Of a stretch of 64,000 bases of DNA, positions 17,139 through 25,693 are shown piece by piece (the stretch's first letter is position 1; each line of letters starts with the position of its first letter). A model generated the notes under the pieces. The model saw only the letters and a program-made list of their open reading frames with translations, had not been told where the DNA came from and did no database searches. The DNA lies in contig CAVQVO010000009.1 in the NCBI GenBank assembly GCA_963717115.1, forward strand, positions 124,001 through 188,000, given 5' to 3'. Origin of the DNA: JBBQUN01 sp963717115. Its GTDB lineage: Bacteria > Actinomycetota > Acidimicrobiia > Acidimicrobiales > SZUA-35. Both the position numbers and the translations under genes were made by a program.

Positions 17139-17711
17139 TCACCGGCAGCGGACGACGCCGACTTCGGAGGCGAGGTGGGTCATCGGGATGTCGTGGGGTT
17201 CGACGGGGAGCGGCGAGACGAGGTAGCCATCGCTGACACCGACGCGAAGGGCGTCGGGGCGCAGGCGAGCGAGCAGCCGGTCGTAGAAGCCGGCCCCGAA
17301 CCCGATGCGGTTCCCCGCGACGTCGAAGGCCAGGCCGGGGACGAGCACGATGTCGATGTCGCAGACGTCGATCACCTCGGCCTGCTCGACCGGTTGTCGA
17401 AAGCCGTAGCGATGCCGCTCCAGGGTCGCCTGGGCCGGATGGACCGTGAGGAGGTGGCCCTCGCTCGGTGTCCGGGTGAGGGCAAAGCGAGCCAGGGGCC
17501 GGCGGTCGGATCGCTCGACCTGCTCGAGGGGCCACAGATCGATCTCGCCGGGCATGGGGTCGTAGAACACGACCCAACCCGACGGGTCCTGCTCGGTCAG
17601 GAATCGCCCGAGATGGTGGCGGACGCGGTCGGCGTCGACGCCGAGCCCCGATCGATTGGCGATCGCGCGACGACGCCATTCCGCCTTCGAGATGGACGCA
17701 GACGACACCAT
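17139..17711 (-). CDS. 5-formyltetrahydrofolate cyclo-ligase
   Basis: The 190-residue enzyme converts 5-formyl-THF to 5,10-methenyl-THF with ATP. It has the N-terminal basic helix (SKAEWRRRAIANR), a GEIDLWPL segment for substrate and the family signature RIGFGAGFYDRLL near residue 140, corresponding to the ATP-binding G-x-G-x-G-Y-Y-D-R. The ATG at 17711 stands six bases after TACGGT, a leaderless promoter. It converges on the enoyl-CoA hydratase and its repeat array. Confidence 0.88.
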   Translation of the reverse strand: MVSSASISKAEWRRRAIANRSGLGVDADRVRHHLGRFLTEQDPSGWVVFYDPMPGEIDLWPLEQVERSDRRPLARFALTRTPSEGHLLTVHPAQATLERHRYGFRQPVEQAEVIDVCDIDIVLVPGLAFDVAGNRIGFGAGFYDRLLARLRPDALRVGVSDGYLVSPLPVEPHDIPMTHLASEVGVVRCR

Positions 17712-17889
17712 GCCCGCACCGTAGCGACCGGGGTGGGGGCGGTGCCGTTCGCGACCATCGATCGCGAACGCCGGTCTCTCCTGGGTGATTCACCCCAGGT
17801 CTCGTTCACGCCCCGCCGGAGGGGGTAGAAAGACCCTGGCCGTTCCCTCTCCCGCCGGCTGAGTCGTCGGAATCGACAAAAACCCGACC

Positions 17890-18735
17890 ATGCTGATCGA
17901 TGCTGTCAGGCAAACGTTCCGCTCCCCGCGGTTCTATCTTGCGCTCTCGCTGTCGACGCTGGCCACCGCCATGGTGGCCGTCCCGCTCGCGGTCCAGGCC
18001 GTGCAGGTCCGGCAAGCCCAATTCAGCGCGGCCGGGCGAGGCGAATCGGCGAGCTTCGAGGAAACGGCCGCCTCGCTTCCGCTCGAACCGGTCGACGGCT
18101 CGGTGACGGTACCGACCCCGCCGCCGGTTCCCGAGGAACCGGCGGTTCCGATCGAAACCGAATCGACGCCGGACCCGACCCTGGACCCGACGCCCGACAC
18201 CCCGGTTTCGCTGCCCCCACCCCGATCGCCGGGCACGCCCTCGACGGAAGCGGTCCCGTCCGACGTCGAGGCGGGCCCTCGTCCCAGCGTGACGGCCGCC
18301 GTCACCACCGTGACGGCGCCGATGACCACCCTGACCGTCCCGGGCGCCACCACGACTCCGGCCGGGCCGGCCCCGACCGAGAGCGTCGCCCGATCGACGG
18401 TCGATTCGGCGACGACCACGGTTCCCCGGGACCCGACCGGAACCACCGTGCCCGGCGACCCGCCGGTCGCCACGACGCTGGTCACCCCCGGCGGTCCCCT
18501 CGGACCGACCACCGAGACCACCGCCCGACCGTCGACATCGACGACCACCCCGGTCACGCCCACCACCGTGCGACCCACCACCACCACGCCGACCACGACC
18601 GATGCGAGCACGTCGCGTCCGACGACCACGACCACGACCCGTCCCACCACGACGTCGACGACGACACCGACCACGGTCAGCGCCGGTCTCGCGGGCAACG
18701 CCGGGAACGCGGGCGCGGCGATCCTCGAGGACTGA
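17890..18735 (+). CDS. Threonine/proline-rich membrane-anchored surface protein
   Basis: The 281-residue protein starts with a membrane segment or uncleaved signal (about residues 16-38), followed by a short acidic part and a very long mucin-like region of T, P, S and V (for instance TTTTPTTTDASTSRPTTT) to about residue 262, and a small Gly/Ala tail. No enzyme domain is seen. Such stalks are often glycosylated and lift a domain from the cell wall, but here the stalk ends almost at the C-terminus. Not recognised as a named family. Confidence 0.55.
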   Translation: MLIDAVRQTFRSPRFYLALSLSTLATAMVAVPLAVQAVQVRQAQFSAAGRGESASFEETAASLPLEPVDGSVTVPTPPPVPEEPAVPIETESTPDPTLDPTPDTPVSLPPPRSPGTPSTEAVPSDVEAGPRPSVTAAVTTVTAPMTTLTVPGATTTPAGPAPTESVARSTVDSATTTVPRDPTGTTVPGDPPVATTLVTPGGPLGPTTETTARPSTSTTTPVTPTTVRPTTTTPTTTDASTSRPTTTTTTRPTTTSTTTPTTVSAGLAGNAGNAGAAILED

Positions 18736-18861
18736 TTCGTTCGACGACCGAGTCGGCTCTCCGACCGGTTCGTGCACCGGGGCCGACGACGAGACCGGGA
18801 CGATCAGTCGTCGCGGATGGGCCGGGCGGTCGCCTGCATCGACCGGGGCGAGAACCGGGGA

Positions 18862-19893
18862 TCAGCCGTAGGGGTGCGCCAGGACGAACTCGGCGTTGGC
18901 GGCGATCCAGCGAACGGTGCCGCTCCGAGGCAGTCCTCGCTGGATCTCGGTCATCCAGTAGGTGAAGCCCGCGCTGTCGTAGGTTCGCCCCAGCACGTTG
19001 CGATAGACGATGTCGAGGAACTGGCGATCGTCGGTGGGCCCATAGCGAAGCTCGAACTCGGCACTCTCGGAGAACGCCCAGGCGATGTCGTCGAGTGAGA
19101 GCCCGCTGCGTCGCTGAGCGATCCAGTACTTCGCACCGTCGGGCTCGGCTTCGCGGAGGAAGAACGCCCAGTAGAGGCGCAGGATCTCGGCATCGGCCTC
19201 GACGAAGTCGAAGGCCGTGACCATCCCCTCGATCGTGGTCGCCTGGAAGAGGCTGACGACCGCAGGTTCGGAGATGGTCGGTCCGAGCGGTTCGGGGATC
19301 GACGTGTCGGAGGGAGCCGACGTCGTCGCACTCGTGACCGGCACGAAGGTGGCCGGCACGGTCGACGCCGGCACGGTCGACGTGGCCGGCACGGTCGACG
19401 CCGGCACGGTGCGCCGGCACGGTGTGGCCGGCACGGTCGACGGCACGGTCGTCGGCGGAACGGTCGTCGTAGGGGCCGCCTGGACGGTGAAGACCGCCGA
19501 TCGATTCGAGCGGGCACCCGTCACCTGGACCGACCAGACCATCCCGGCTTCGGCGGGATCACAGCGCCACAGCACGGTGTAGTTGCCCGAGCTGTTCGTC
19601 AGCGCCGGGAGGAAGTCCGTGGGGGGCGACGACACGAAGAGCAGGGTCTCGCTCGGCGATGCGCCGGTGAGTCGGCCGATCGATGCGTAGCCACCGGTGC
19701 ACACGATCGTTGCCTGATCCGGCGTCACGGTCATCGTCGACGCGTCGCCCTGCCGGGGCACGAGCACGATCGACGACACGGCGACACTCAGCACGACGAC
19801 CAGCCGGCCGACGGCGAGGAGCGGGCGCTTCGTCTCGGGCGCCGTCGGTCCGTCCGACACCGAGGAACCCGGAGGGGTGAGGTGAGTCTGCAT
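18862..19893 (-). CDS. Secreted protein with DUF4214 domain and VPAST repeats
   Basis: The 343-residue protein has an N-terminal signal/anchor (about residues 25-48), an Ig-like or beta-rich part with two cysteines (C65, C110 region), a Thr/Pro linker made of VPAST/VPATS repeats, and a C-terminal DUF4214 domain (about 215-335) with the typical RLYWAFFLREAEPDGAKYW and VYRNVLGRTYDSAGFTYW units. DUF4214 is common in cell-surface proteins and its role is not settled. A similar domain occurs in the fusion gene at 34870-36706. The ATG at 19893 is chosen as the first Met before the signal. Confidence 0.75.
   Translation of the reverse strand: MQTHLTPPGSSVSDGPTAPETKRPLLAVGRLVVVLSVAVSSIVLVPRQGDASTMTVTPDQATIVCTGGYASIGRLTGASPSETLLFVSSPPTDFLPALTNSSGNYTVLWRCDPAEAGMVWSVQVTGARSNRSAVFTVQAAPTTTVPPTTVPSTVPATPCRRTVPASTVPATSTVPASTVPATFVPVTSATTSAPSDTSIPEPLGPTISEPAVVSLFQATTIEGMVTAFDFVEADAEILRLYWAFFLREAEPDGAKYWIAQRRSGLSLDDIAWAFSESAEFELRYGPTDDRQFLDIVYRNVLGRTYDSAGFTYWMTEIQRGLPRSGTVRWIAANAEFVLAHPYG
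19351..19453. repeat. Short-period GGCACGGTCGAC tandem repeat in the linker of the DUF4214 gene
   Basis: The 12- to 18-base unit GGCACGGTCGACgcc and variants appear about seven times and encode the VPAST/VPATS linker. One unit (around 19405-19425) is read out of phase, giving PCRR between two in-phase units, so two small length changes have compensated each other. This is a sign of slippage or recombination within the array. Confidence 0.75.
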
Positions 19894-20060
19894 GGTCGTC
19901 CTTCGAATGGGATCGAGGGCGGTCGCCCGACCTCTCGACCCGCCGTCGGGTCTCCAGAGGTTCGGTCGATCGGGCCCGACCATGAGCCCGGTGCCTCGTT
20001 CCGCGGGCGGGTGTCACCCCGGGACGAACCCCGATCCGGCTACGGAACGCCGCCCACCGT

Positions 20061-21242
20061 TCAGTCGGCCGGGTCCCACGCGACCGGCAGGGCCACCGGT
20101 CCGCGGAACTCGAAGCCCCGGAGCTCGACCTCGCCGTCGAGCCGCAGATGCCGGAGCCGGTCGAGCGCCGCCTGCGCCCCGACCCGGACCTGTTGCCGAC
20201 CGAGCCACTCCCCGAGGCAACGGTGCGGGCCGAGCGCGAAGGCGGCGTGGCCCCGTTCGGTGCGGTCGAGGTCGATCTCGGTGGGCCGTGCGAAGCGGGC
20301 CTCGTCGAGGTTCGCCGATCGGAGGATGCCGGCAACGAAGGAGCCCCGCGGGATCTCGACACCCCCGAGGGTGGTGTCGACGATCGCCTGCCGAGAGATC
20401 GTCCCGACCGGAGAGTGGCGCCGGAACACCTCTTCGACCAGTTTGGGCCATCGATCGGGTCGGCGGTTCACGGCCTCGGCCAGATCGGGCCGGGCGAGCA
20501 GGGTCCAGAGCACCAGCCCGATCCCGTCACGGGGCTCGTTGATCCCTCCCGAGATCATGAGCCGGACGTTGTTCACGATCTCGTCCCGGGTCAGCGGACC
20601 ACCGTCGGGCGTGGCCCGGCAGAAATCGGCCATCGCCCCACCGGTCGATGGGTCGGCGCGGATCTCGGCGATCCGCCGGTCGATCACGTCTCCGAGTTCG
20701 TTGCGGGCTCGGTCTCCCTGCGCCTCGAGGGTCGGGTCGTTGTCGAAGTTCGCGATGTCGGAACACAGCCCGACACACCAATCCCAGATCTGGGCCGCCG
20801 AGTGCACACCGAGCCCCAGCACCTCGCCCAGGCCGGCGGCCGCCAACGGGCTCGCATAGACGTCCATCAGATCGGCCCGGCCGGAAGGACCGATGGCGTC
20901 GAGCAGCGACCGGGCCTGGTCGAGCAGTCGATGGGCGACGTACTCGCCGCTCACCCCGCCGGCCTTGAACGATCCGATCATCGCCGATCGGACCCGCGTC
21001 GCCTCGGGCGGATCCATGGTGAGCATGTTCGGACCCAGCGCCCGCGCCAGGAAGGACGGGTCGGTCCGGGCGGTGAATCGCGTGATGTCGTTGTCGAGGG
21101 TCTCGACGTCGTCCCAGCGGGTCACGAAGAACATCTCGAGGGCCGGAACCCAGCAGACGGGTTCATGGGCCCGGAGGTCGGCCAACAGCTGATCGTGGTC
21201 CCCCTCGAGCTGCTCGAGCGTGATCGGCTCGCCGAGGCTCAT
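20061..21242 (-). CDS. Cytochrome P450
   Basis: The 393-residue haem monooxygenase shows the haem-ligand motif FALGPHRCLGEWLG, the K-helix ExxR in EEVFRRHSPVG and the PERF-like FARPTEIDLDR region. The I-helix, which normally carries A-G-x-x-T for oxygen activation, reads SGGINEPRDG, so Pro replaces the conserved Thr; this variant is seen in some actinobacterial P450s. Electron partners and substrate are not encoded nearby. ATG at 21242 gives a normal N-terminus. Confidence 0.9.
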   Translation of the reverse strand: MSLGEPITLEQLEGDHDQLLADLRAHEPVCWVPALEMFFVTRWDDVETLDNDITRFTARTDPSFLARALGPNMLTMDPPEATRVRSAMIGSFKAGGVSGEYVAHRLLDQARSLLDAIGPSGRADLMDVYASPLAAAGLGEVLGLGVHSAAQIWDWCVGLCSDIANFDNDPTLEAQGDRARNELGDVIDRRIAEIRADPSTGGAMADFCRATPDGGPLTRDEIVNNVRLMISGGINEPRDGIGLVLWTLLARPDLAEAVNRRPDRWPKLVEEVFRRHSPVGTISRQAIVDTTLGGVEIPRGSFVAGILRSANLDEARFARPTEIDLDRTERGHAAFALGPHRCLGEWLGRQQVRVGAQAALDRLRHLRLDGEVELRGFEFRGPVALPVAWDPAD

Positions 21243-21268
21243 CGGGGCGGTTTGCGAGGGTCGTGACG

Positions 21269-21306
21269 CGCCACGGCCCGGACTCTGACGAGACCGGGCC
21301 GTGGCG
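21269..21306. terminator. Long hairpin between nrdJ and the P450 gene
   Basis: CGCCACGGCCCGG (21269-21281) and CCGGGCCGTGGCG (21294-21306) are perfect 13-base arms with a 12-base loop, directly after the nrdJ stop. There is no T-run on the nrdJ strand, which is usual in GC-rich actinobacteria. It most likely ends nrdJ transcription before the P450 gene. Confidence 0.7.
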
Positions 21307-21323
21307 TGCTCACGATCGTCGGC

Positions 21324-24153
21324 TCAGCTGCAGCCGCTGGTGGTGCCGCACGACGGGCAGGCGTGACAGCTCCCGGCCCGTTGCATCGTGATGCCGCAGG
21401 TGAAGCAGAGTGGGGCGTCGGGATCGACCACGCCGGACGACTGGGCGGCCCGCTGCTGTTCGGCGCCGATCATGTCGAGGATGTCCTCGGCCGAATCGAC
21501 CGAGGGAGGATCGGCGGCGATGTCGTGACCCTGGACCGTTGCGGTCTCCTCGACGCCGGGGAGCGTCTGCTGGGTTCGCTCGCCGACGGTGAAGATGCCG
21601 AGCTCGGCCCGCTCGTCGTAGCTCAGGTAGAGCACGGCCAGCTTGCGGAACAGGTAGTCCATGATCGAGCTGGCGATCCGGATCTCGGGATCGTCGGTCA
21701 TGCCTGCCGGCTCGAAGCGCATCCCGGTGAACGTCTGCACGTAGTTGCGCAGCGGGACCCCGTACTGGAGCCCGTGGCTGAGCGAGATGGCGAGGGCGTC
21801 CATGATCCCGGCGAGGGTGGAACCCTGCTTGGCGACCCGGAGGAAGATCTCGCCGGGCCGACCGTCGTCGTACTCGCCGACGGTGACGAAGCCCTTGCAG
21901 TCGGCCACTCGGAAATCGAACGTGCGACTGCGACGGTTCCGCGGCAGGCGCTCCCGAACCGGCTTGTAGACGATCTTCTCGACGACCTCGGTGATCGGGG
22001 CGATCACCGCGGCACCGGCGTCGACGGCGGGGACGTCGGTGTCGGCGTACTTGCCGTCGGTGTCACCCTTCTTCGCCATCGAGAGGGGCTGGGCCACCTT
22101 GCAGTTGTCGCGGTAGATGGCGATGGCCTTGACGCCCATGCGCCAGGCGTCGATGTGGAGCTGCTCGATGTCGTCGACGCTGACCTCTTCGGGCATGTTG
22201 ACGGTCTTGGAGATGGCGCCGGAGATGAACGGCTGGACGGCCGCCATCATCTTGACGTGACCCAGGTAGTGGATCGGATTGTCGCCCATGGAACAGGCGA
22301 AGACCGCCACGTGATCGGGGTCGAGGCCCGGCGCTCCCAGGATCGTCTTGTTCTCGTCGATGTAGGCGACGATCGCCTGGGCCGCCTGATCGGAGTAGCC
22401 GAGCCGCCGCAGCGCCCGGGGAACCGACTGGTTGACGATCATCATGGTCCCGCCGCCGACCAGCTTCTTCATCTTGGCCAGACCGAGATCGGGTTCGATG
22501 CCGGTGGTGTCGCAGTCCATGAGGAGGCCGATGGTCCCGGTGGGAGCCAACACCGTGGCCTGGGAGTTGCGAACGCCGACCCCGGGGGCCAGCTCGCACA
22601 CGGCGTCCCAGGCCTGCTGGGCCTCGCTCAGGATGTCGTGCGGGGCGAGGTCCTCGTCGATCTCGGCATTGGCGGCGCGATGCTGTTCGAGCACCCGCAG
22701 CATCGGTTCGCGGTTGTCCTGGAATCCGGCGTGGGGTCCCATCCGCGCCGCCGTCCGGGCCGAGGTGAGATAGGCGTGGCCGGTCATCAGGGACGTGATC
22801 GAGGCGGCCAGGGCCCGACCTTCGTCGGAGTCGTAGGGCAGGCCGAGGTTCATCAGCAGGGCGCCGATGTTGGCGTAGCCGAGGCCGAGCTGACGGAACT
22901 GGCGGGAGGTCTCGCCGATCGGTCCGGTCGGGTAGTCGGCGCGACCGACCATGATCTCCTGGGCGGTGAACAGGTGCTCGATGGCGGCCTTGAACCCCTC
23001 GGTGTCGAAGGTGTTGTCGTCGTTCAGGAACGTCAACAGGTTGAGGCTGGCCAGATTGCAGGCCGAGTTGTCGAGGTGCATGTATTCGCTGCACGGGTTC
23101 GAGCCGTTGATCTTGCCGGTGTTGGACGCGGTGTGCCAGCGGTTGATCGTGGAGTCGAACTGCATGCCGGGATCGGCGCATTCCCAGGTGGCCTGGGAGA
23201 ACTGGCGCATGAGGTCGCGGGCCTTGACGGATTTCACGATCGCGCCGGTCGTGCGGGCGACCAGGTTCCAGTCGCCGTCGTCGACGACGGCCTGCATGAA
23301 TTCGTCGGTGACCCGAACCGAGTTGTTGGCGTTCTGGTACTGGATCGAATGGCTGTCGACGCCGTCGAGGTCCATGTCGAAACCGGCTTCGCGCAGGACA
23401 CGCGCCTTGCGCTCCTCGGTCGCCTTGCACCAGATGAATTCCTCGACGTCGGGGTGGTCCATGTCGAGCATGACCATCTTCGCGGCCCGGCGGGTCTTGC
23501 CGCCGGACTTGATGGTGCCGGCGGAGGAGTCGGCGCCTCGCATGAAGCTGACCGGGCCCGAGGCGGTACCGCCACCCTTGAGCAGCTCGTGCGAGGACCG
23601 GATGCGAGAGAGGTTGACGCCGGCTCCGGAGCCACCCTTGAAGATCGTGCCCTCCTCGACGTACCAGTTGAGGATGGAGTCCATCTTGTCGTCGACGGCG
23701 AGGATGAAGCAGGCCGACGCCTGCTGGGGCACCCCGGCGACGCCGATGTTGAACCACACCGGCGAGTTGAAGGCGGCGCGCTGGTGGATCAGGAGGTACT
23801 TGACCTCGTCGGAGAAGATGGCCGCCTCCTGGTCGGAGGTGAAGTAGCCACCCTCCTTGCCCCAGGTCGTGATGGTGTCGACGATGCGATCGGCGACCTG
23901 ACGCAGGGAGGTCTCGCGTTCGGCGGTGCCGAGGGTTCCCCGGAAGTACTTCTGGGCCAGGATGTTGGTGGCGTTCACCGACCACGTGCTCGGGACCTCG
24001 ACACCCAACTGCTCGAAGGCGACCTCGCCGGTCTTCCAGTTGGCCAGACCGGGCATCGCGTCGCTCCCACACCACGGTGTCGTAGGGGTCGACGCCTTCG
24101 GTGGTGAAGTGGCGGCGGAGGCCGATGCCGGTCTGCTCGGGTGCGAGTGCCAT
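21324..24153 (-). CDS. nrdJ: B12-dependent ribonucleotide reductase, class II (frame broken by one extra base)
   Basis: NrdJ reduces ribonucleotides to deoxyribonucleotides with adenosylcobalamin. After removing one base the product has 942 residues. Landmarks are FNSPVWFN, NPCSEY...DNSACNLASLN, the loop GLGYANIGALLM, GTIGLLMDCDTTGIEPD and a C-terminal cysteine cluster (CFTCG, CHACPSCGTTSGC). The first 34 codons (MALAPEQTGIGLRRHFTTEG...) are in another frame; the extra base lies at 24048-24051, after GAT GCC CGG. ATG 24153 has an AGGAG upstream. Two NrdR boxes and a strong promoter lie further upstream. Confidence 0.93.
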
Positions 24154-24426
24154 GAACTGCTCCTGTGTGCGCCGACCCGATGTCGGCGGCTGCGGGGATG
24201 AGGGATACGGGCTTGCGGGGGTGATTCGGACGAACCGGCCAACGGTGAGCGGTGGACGGTGGGCGATGGCGAACGGTCGGGTGACGAGGGTGACCCGACC
24301 GGTTGTGCCTTGTGCGGTCGCGGATGTGGGGGATCGGAAGGATCCATCCACACACTCGACGTGTCGCCCGACGTGGGTGGCCCGTGCCCGACACCTCGAA
24401 GAAGACCAGCCTATCGCTGGTGACAT

Positions 24427-24483
24427 CCACAAGATGTTGTGGTCCGGACCGCCCTGCGCCATTCGACGCACAAGATGTAGGGA
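24427..24483 (-). promoter_or_regulatory. Tandem NrdR boxes upstream of nrdJ
   Basis: CCACAAGATGTTGTGG (24427-24442) is a near-perfect palindrome of the NrdR-box type, and GCACAAGATGTAGGG (from 24469) repeats its ACAAGATGT core exactly 41 bases away, about four helical turns. NrdR repressors bind paired boxes at such spacing. The pair lies just downstream of a strong -10 hexamer, so binding would block initiation. NrdR itself is encoded at 27136-27609. Confidence 0.75.
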
Positions 24484-24486
24484 GGC

Positions 24487-24516
24487 ATTACAACATCGTA
24501 ATTACGTCGTTGTCAA
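24487..24516 (-). promoter_or_regulatory. Consensus-like promoter of nrdJ
   Basis: On the minus strand TTGACA (24516-24511) is followed after 18 bases by TGTAAT (24492-24487). This is a nearly consensus housekeeping promoter in a locally AT-rich island. A transcript starting near 24480 would carry a leader of more than 320 bases before the nrdJ ATG, much longer than the leaderless mRNAs common here. I saw no B12-box motif in that leader. Confidence 0.7.
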
Positions 24517-24897
24517 TGCTTCATTCGTGTGAACATCGCCGACGCAGAGTGGTCGCCCCAGCTCCAAACGTGATCGGCCCGGAGCCGCAGGTCGAGGCAG
24601 CACAGCATTGATGAGCGCCAACAACCGTCGTCTGTGTCGCCCATCGTCACCCACTACCCAAGGGAACCCTGCGAGGGCCCCGCCTTCCGCAACTCCAGAC
24701 CGACCCGTCTGGCGATGAAGGCCACCCTATGGAGTGCCCCTTGTGGATCACAAGGGGAAGAGCCTGTGGATTTCGCGAAGCTGGGGACCGAACCCGGCTC
24801 ATCGGGCCGATTTTGCGCACCGGGTACCCGACCACGCGCGCAGGGTGGGATCGGGGCGGGTCTGGCTGGCGTGGGGTCGGCCCGAGCGCGAGCGGAT
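24517..24897. other. Intergenic region without a recognised gene, containing hairpins
   Basis: This part of the 756-base gap between nrdJ and the RibD-like gene has no convincing coding frame; the longest frame (24634-24900, plus) lacks family features. It contains CCAGAC/GTCTGG arms (24695-24712) and the perfect hairpin at 24737-24757. No tRNA or tmRNA hallmark was seen. A small RNA on either strand is conceivable but unsupported. Confidence 0.5.
24737..24757. repeat. Perfect hairpin CCCCTTGTG-GAT-CACAAGGGG
   Basis: Nine-base perfect arms with a three-base loop. The hairpin could be a transcription terminator or a protein-binding palindrome. It includes TGTGGATCA, close to a DnaA box, and TGTGGATTT follows at 24765; two weak matches are not enough to call an origin element. 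Confidence 0.6.
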
Positions 24898-24909
24898 TAG
24901 GGTGACGGG

Positions 24910-25669
24910 GTGAGCCAAGCCGTCGAGATCGTCGAACTCCTGCCGCGAGCCGGACGGCCGGTCGACACCGATGTCGACATCGCCGCAGAGAGCGCGCACC
25001 GCGCTCCCCGACCGGCCCTGGGTCTACAGCAACATGATCGCGAGCCTCGACGGCACCACCACGATCGACGGCAAGTCGGGGGGCCTCGGCCGACCGAGCG
25101 ACTCGGCGGTCTTCTCGGCCCTGCGGGCTCGGGCCGACGTGATCATCGTCGGCGCCACCACGGTCATCGACGAGGACTACCGCCCGCCCGGGGCCCGACT
25201 GGCCGAGGTCCGCACGGCTCGGGGCCAGCAACCCCGGCCGCGTCTGGTCATCCTGACCCGGAGCCTCGCGATCGACCCGGACCACCGGGTCTTCTCCGAT
25301 CCCGACAACCGGCCGCTCGTCGTCACCATCGAGGAAGCCCCGGCCGATCGCCGCTCGGCCCTGTCGGCGGTGGCCGAGCTCGTCGACGCCGGTCGCGACG
25401 ACCTCGACCTCACTCGCGCCCTCCGGATCCTCGCCGACCGGGGCCACCGGCTGGCCCTGCTCGAGGGCGGCCCCACCATCAACGGGCAGTTCGTGGCGGC
25501 CGACGCCATCGACGAATGGAACCTGTCCCTCGCCCCGATCCTGGCCGGCGGCGACGGCCCGCGGACCGCGCACGGCCCCCGACCCGGCGAACCGACGGAA
25601 TTCGAGCTGGTCCGCCTGTGGATCGGCGACGGTGTCCTGTTCGGCCGGTGGGTCCGGATCCGGGACTGA
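24910..25669 (+). CDS. RibD C-terminal/DHFR-like reductase (frame broken by one extra base)
   Basis: The product resembles the reductase domain of RibD and the actinobacterial dihydrofolate-reductase-like group that uses NADPH: SNMIASLDGTTTIDGKSGGLG, DVIIVGATTVIDEDY and LALLEGGPTINGQF. GTG at 24910 is the start because TAGGGT stands exactly six bases before it (leaderless) and the first 28 residues (VSQAVEIVELLPRAGRP) look natural. The main domain lies one frame later; the extra base is between about 24990 and 25007. Corrected length is 252 residues. An ATG at 24971 is the fallback start if the shift is disregarded. Confidence 0.75.
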
Positions 25670-25693
25670 ACACCCCGAGGGCGCACCGCCCGG

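Noticed and set aside
24154..24480. Cobalamin riboswitch for nrdJ
   Set aside because: The characteristic B12-box core and the conserved flanking motifs are not present on the coding strand of the leader.
24741..24775. DnaA boxes / replication origin element
   Set aside because: Only two imperfect matches (TGTGGATCA, TGTGGATTT), no dnaA or dnaN nearby and no AT-rich unwinding region.
24634..24900. 88-residue open frame upstream of the RibD-like gene
   Set aside because: Composition is Pro/Arg/Gly-rich, no family features, and it crosses the hairpin and the leaderless promoter of the next gene.
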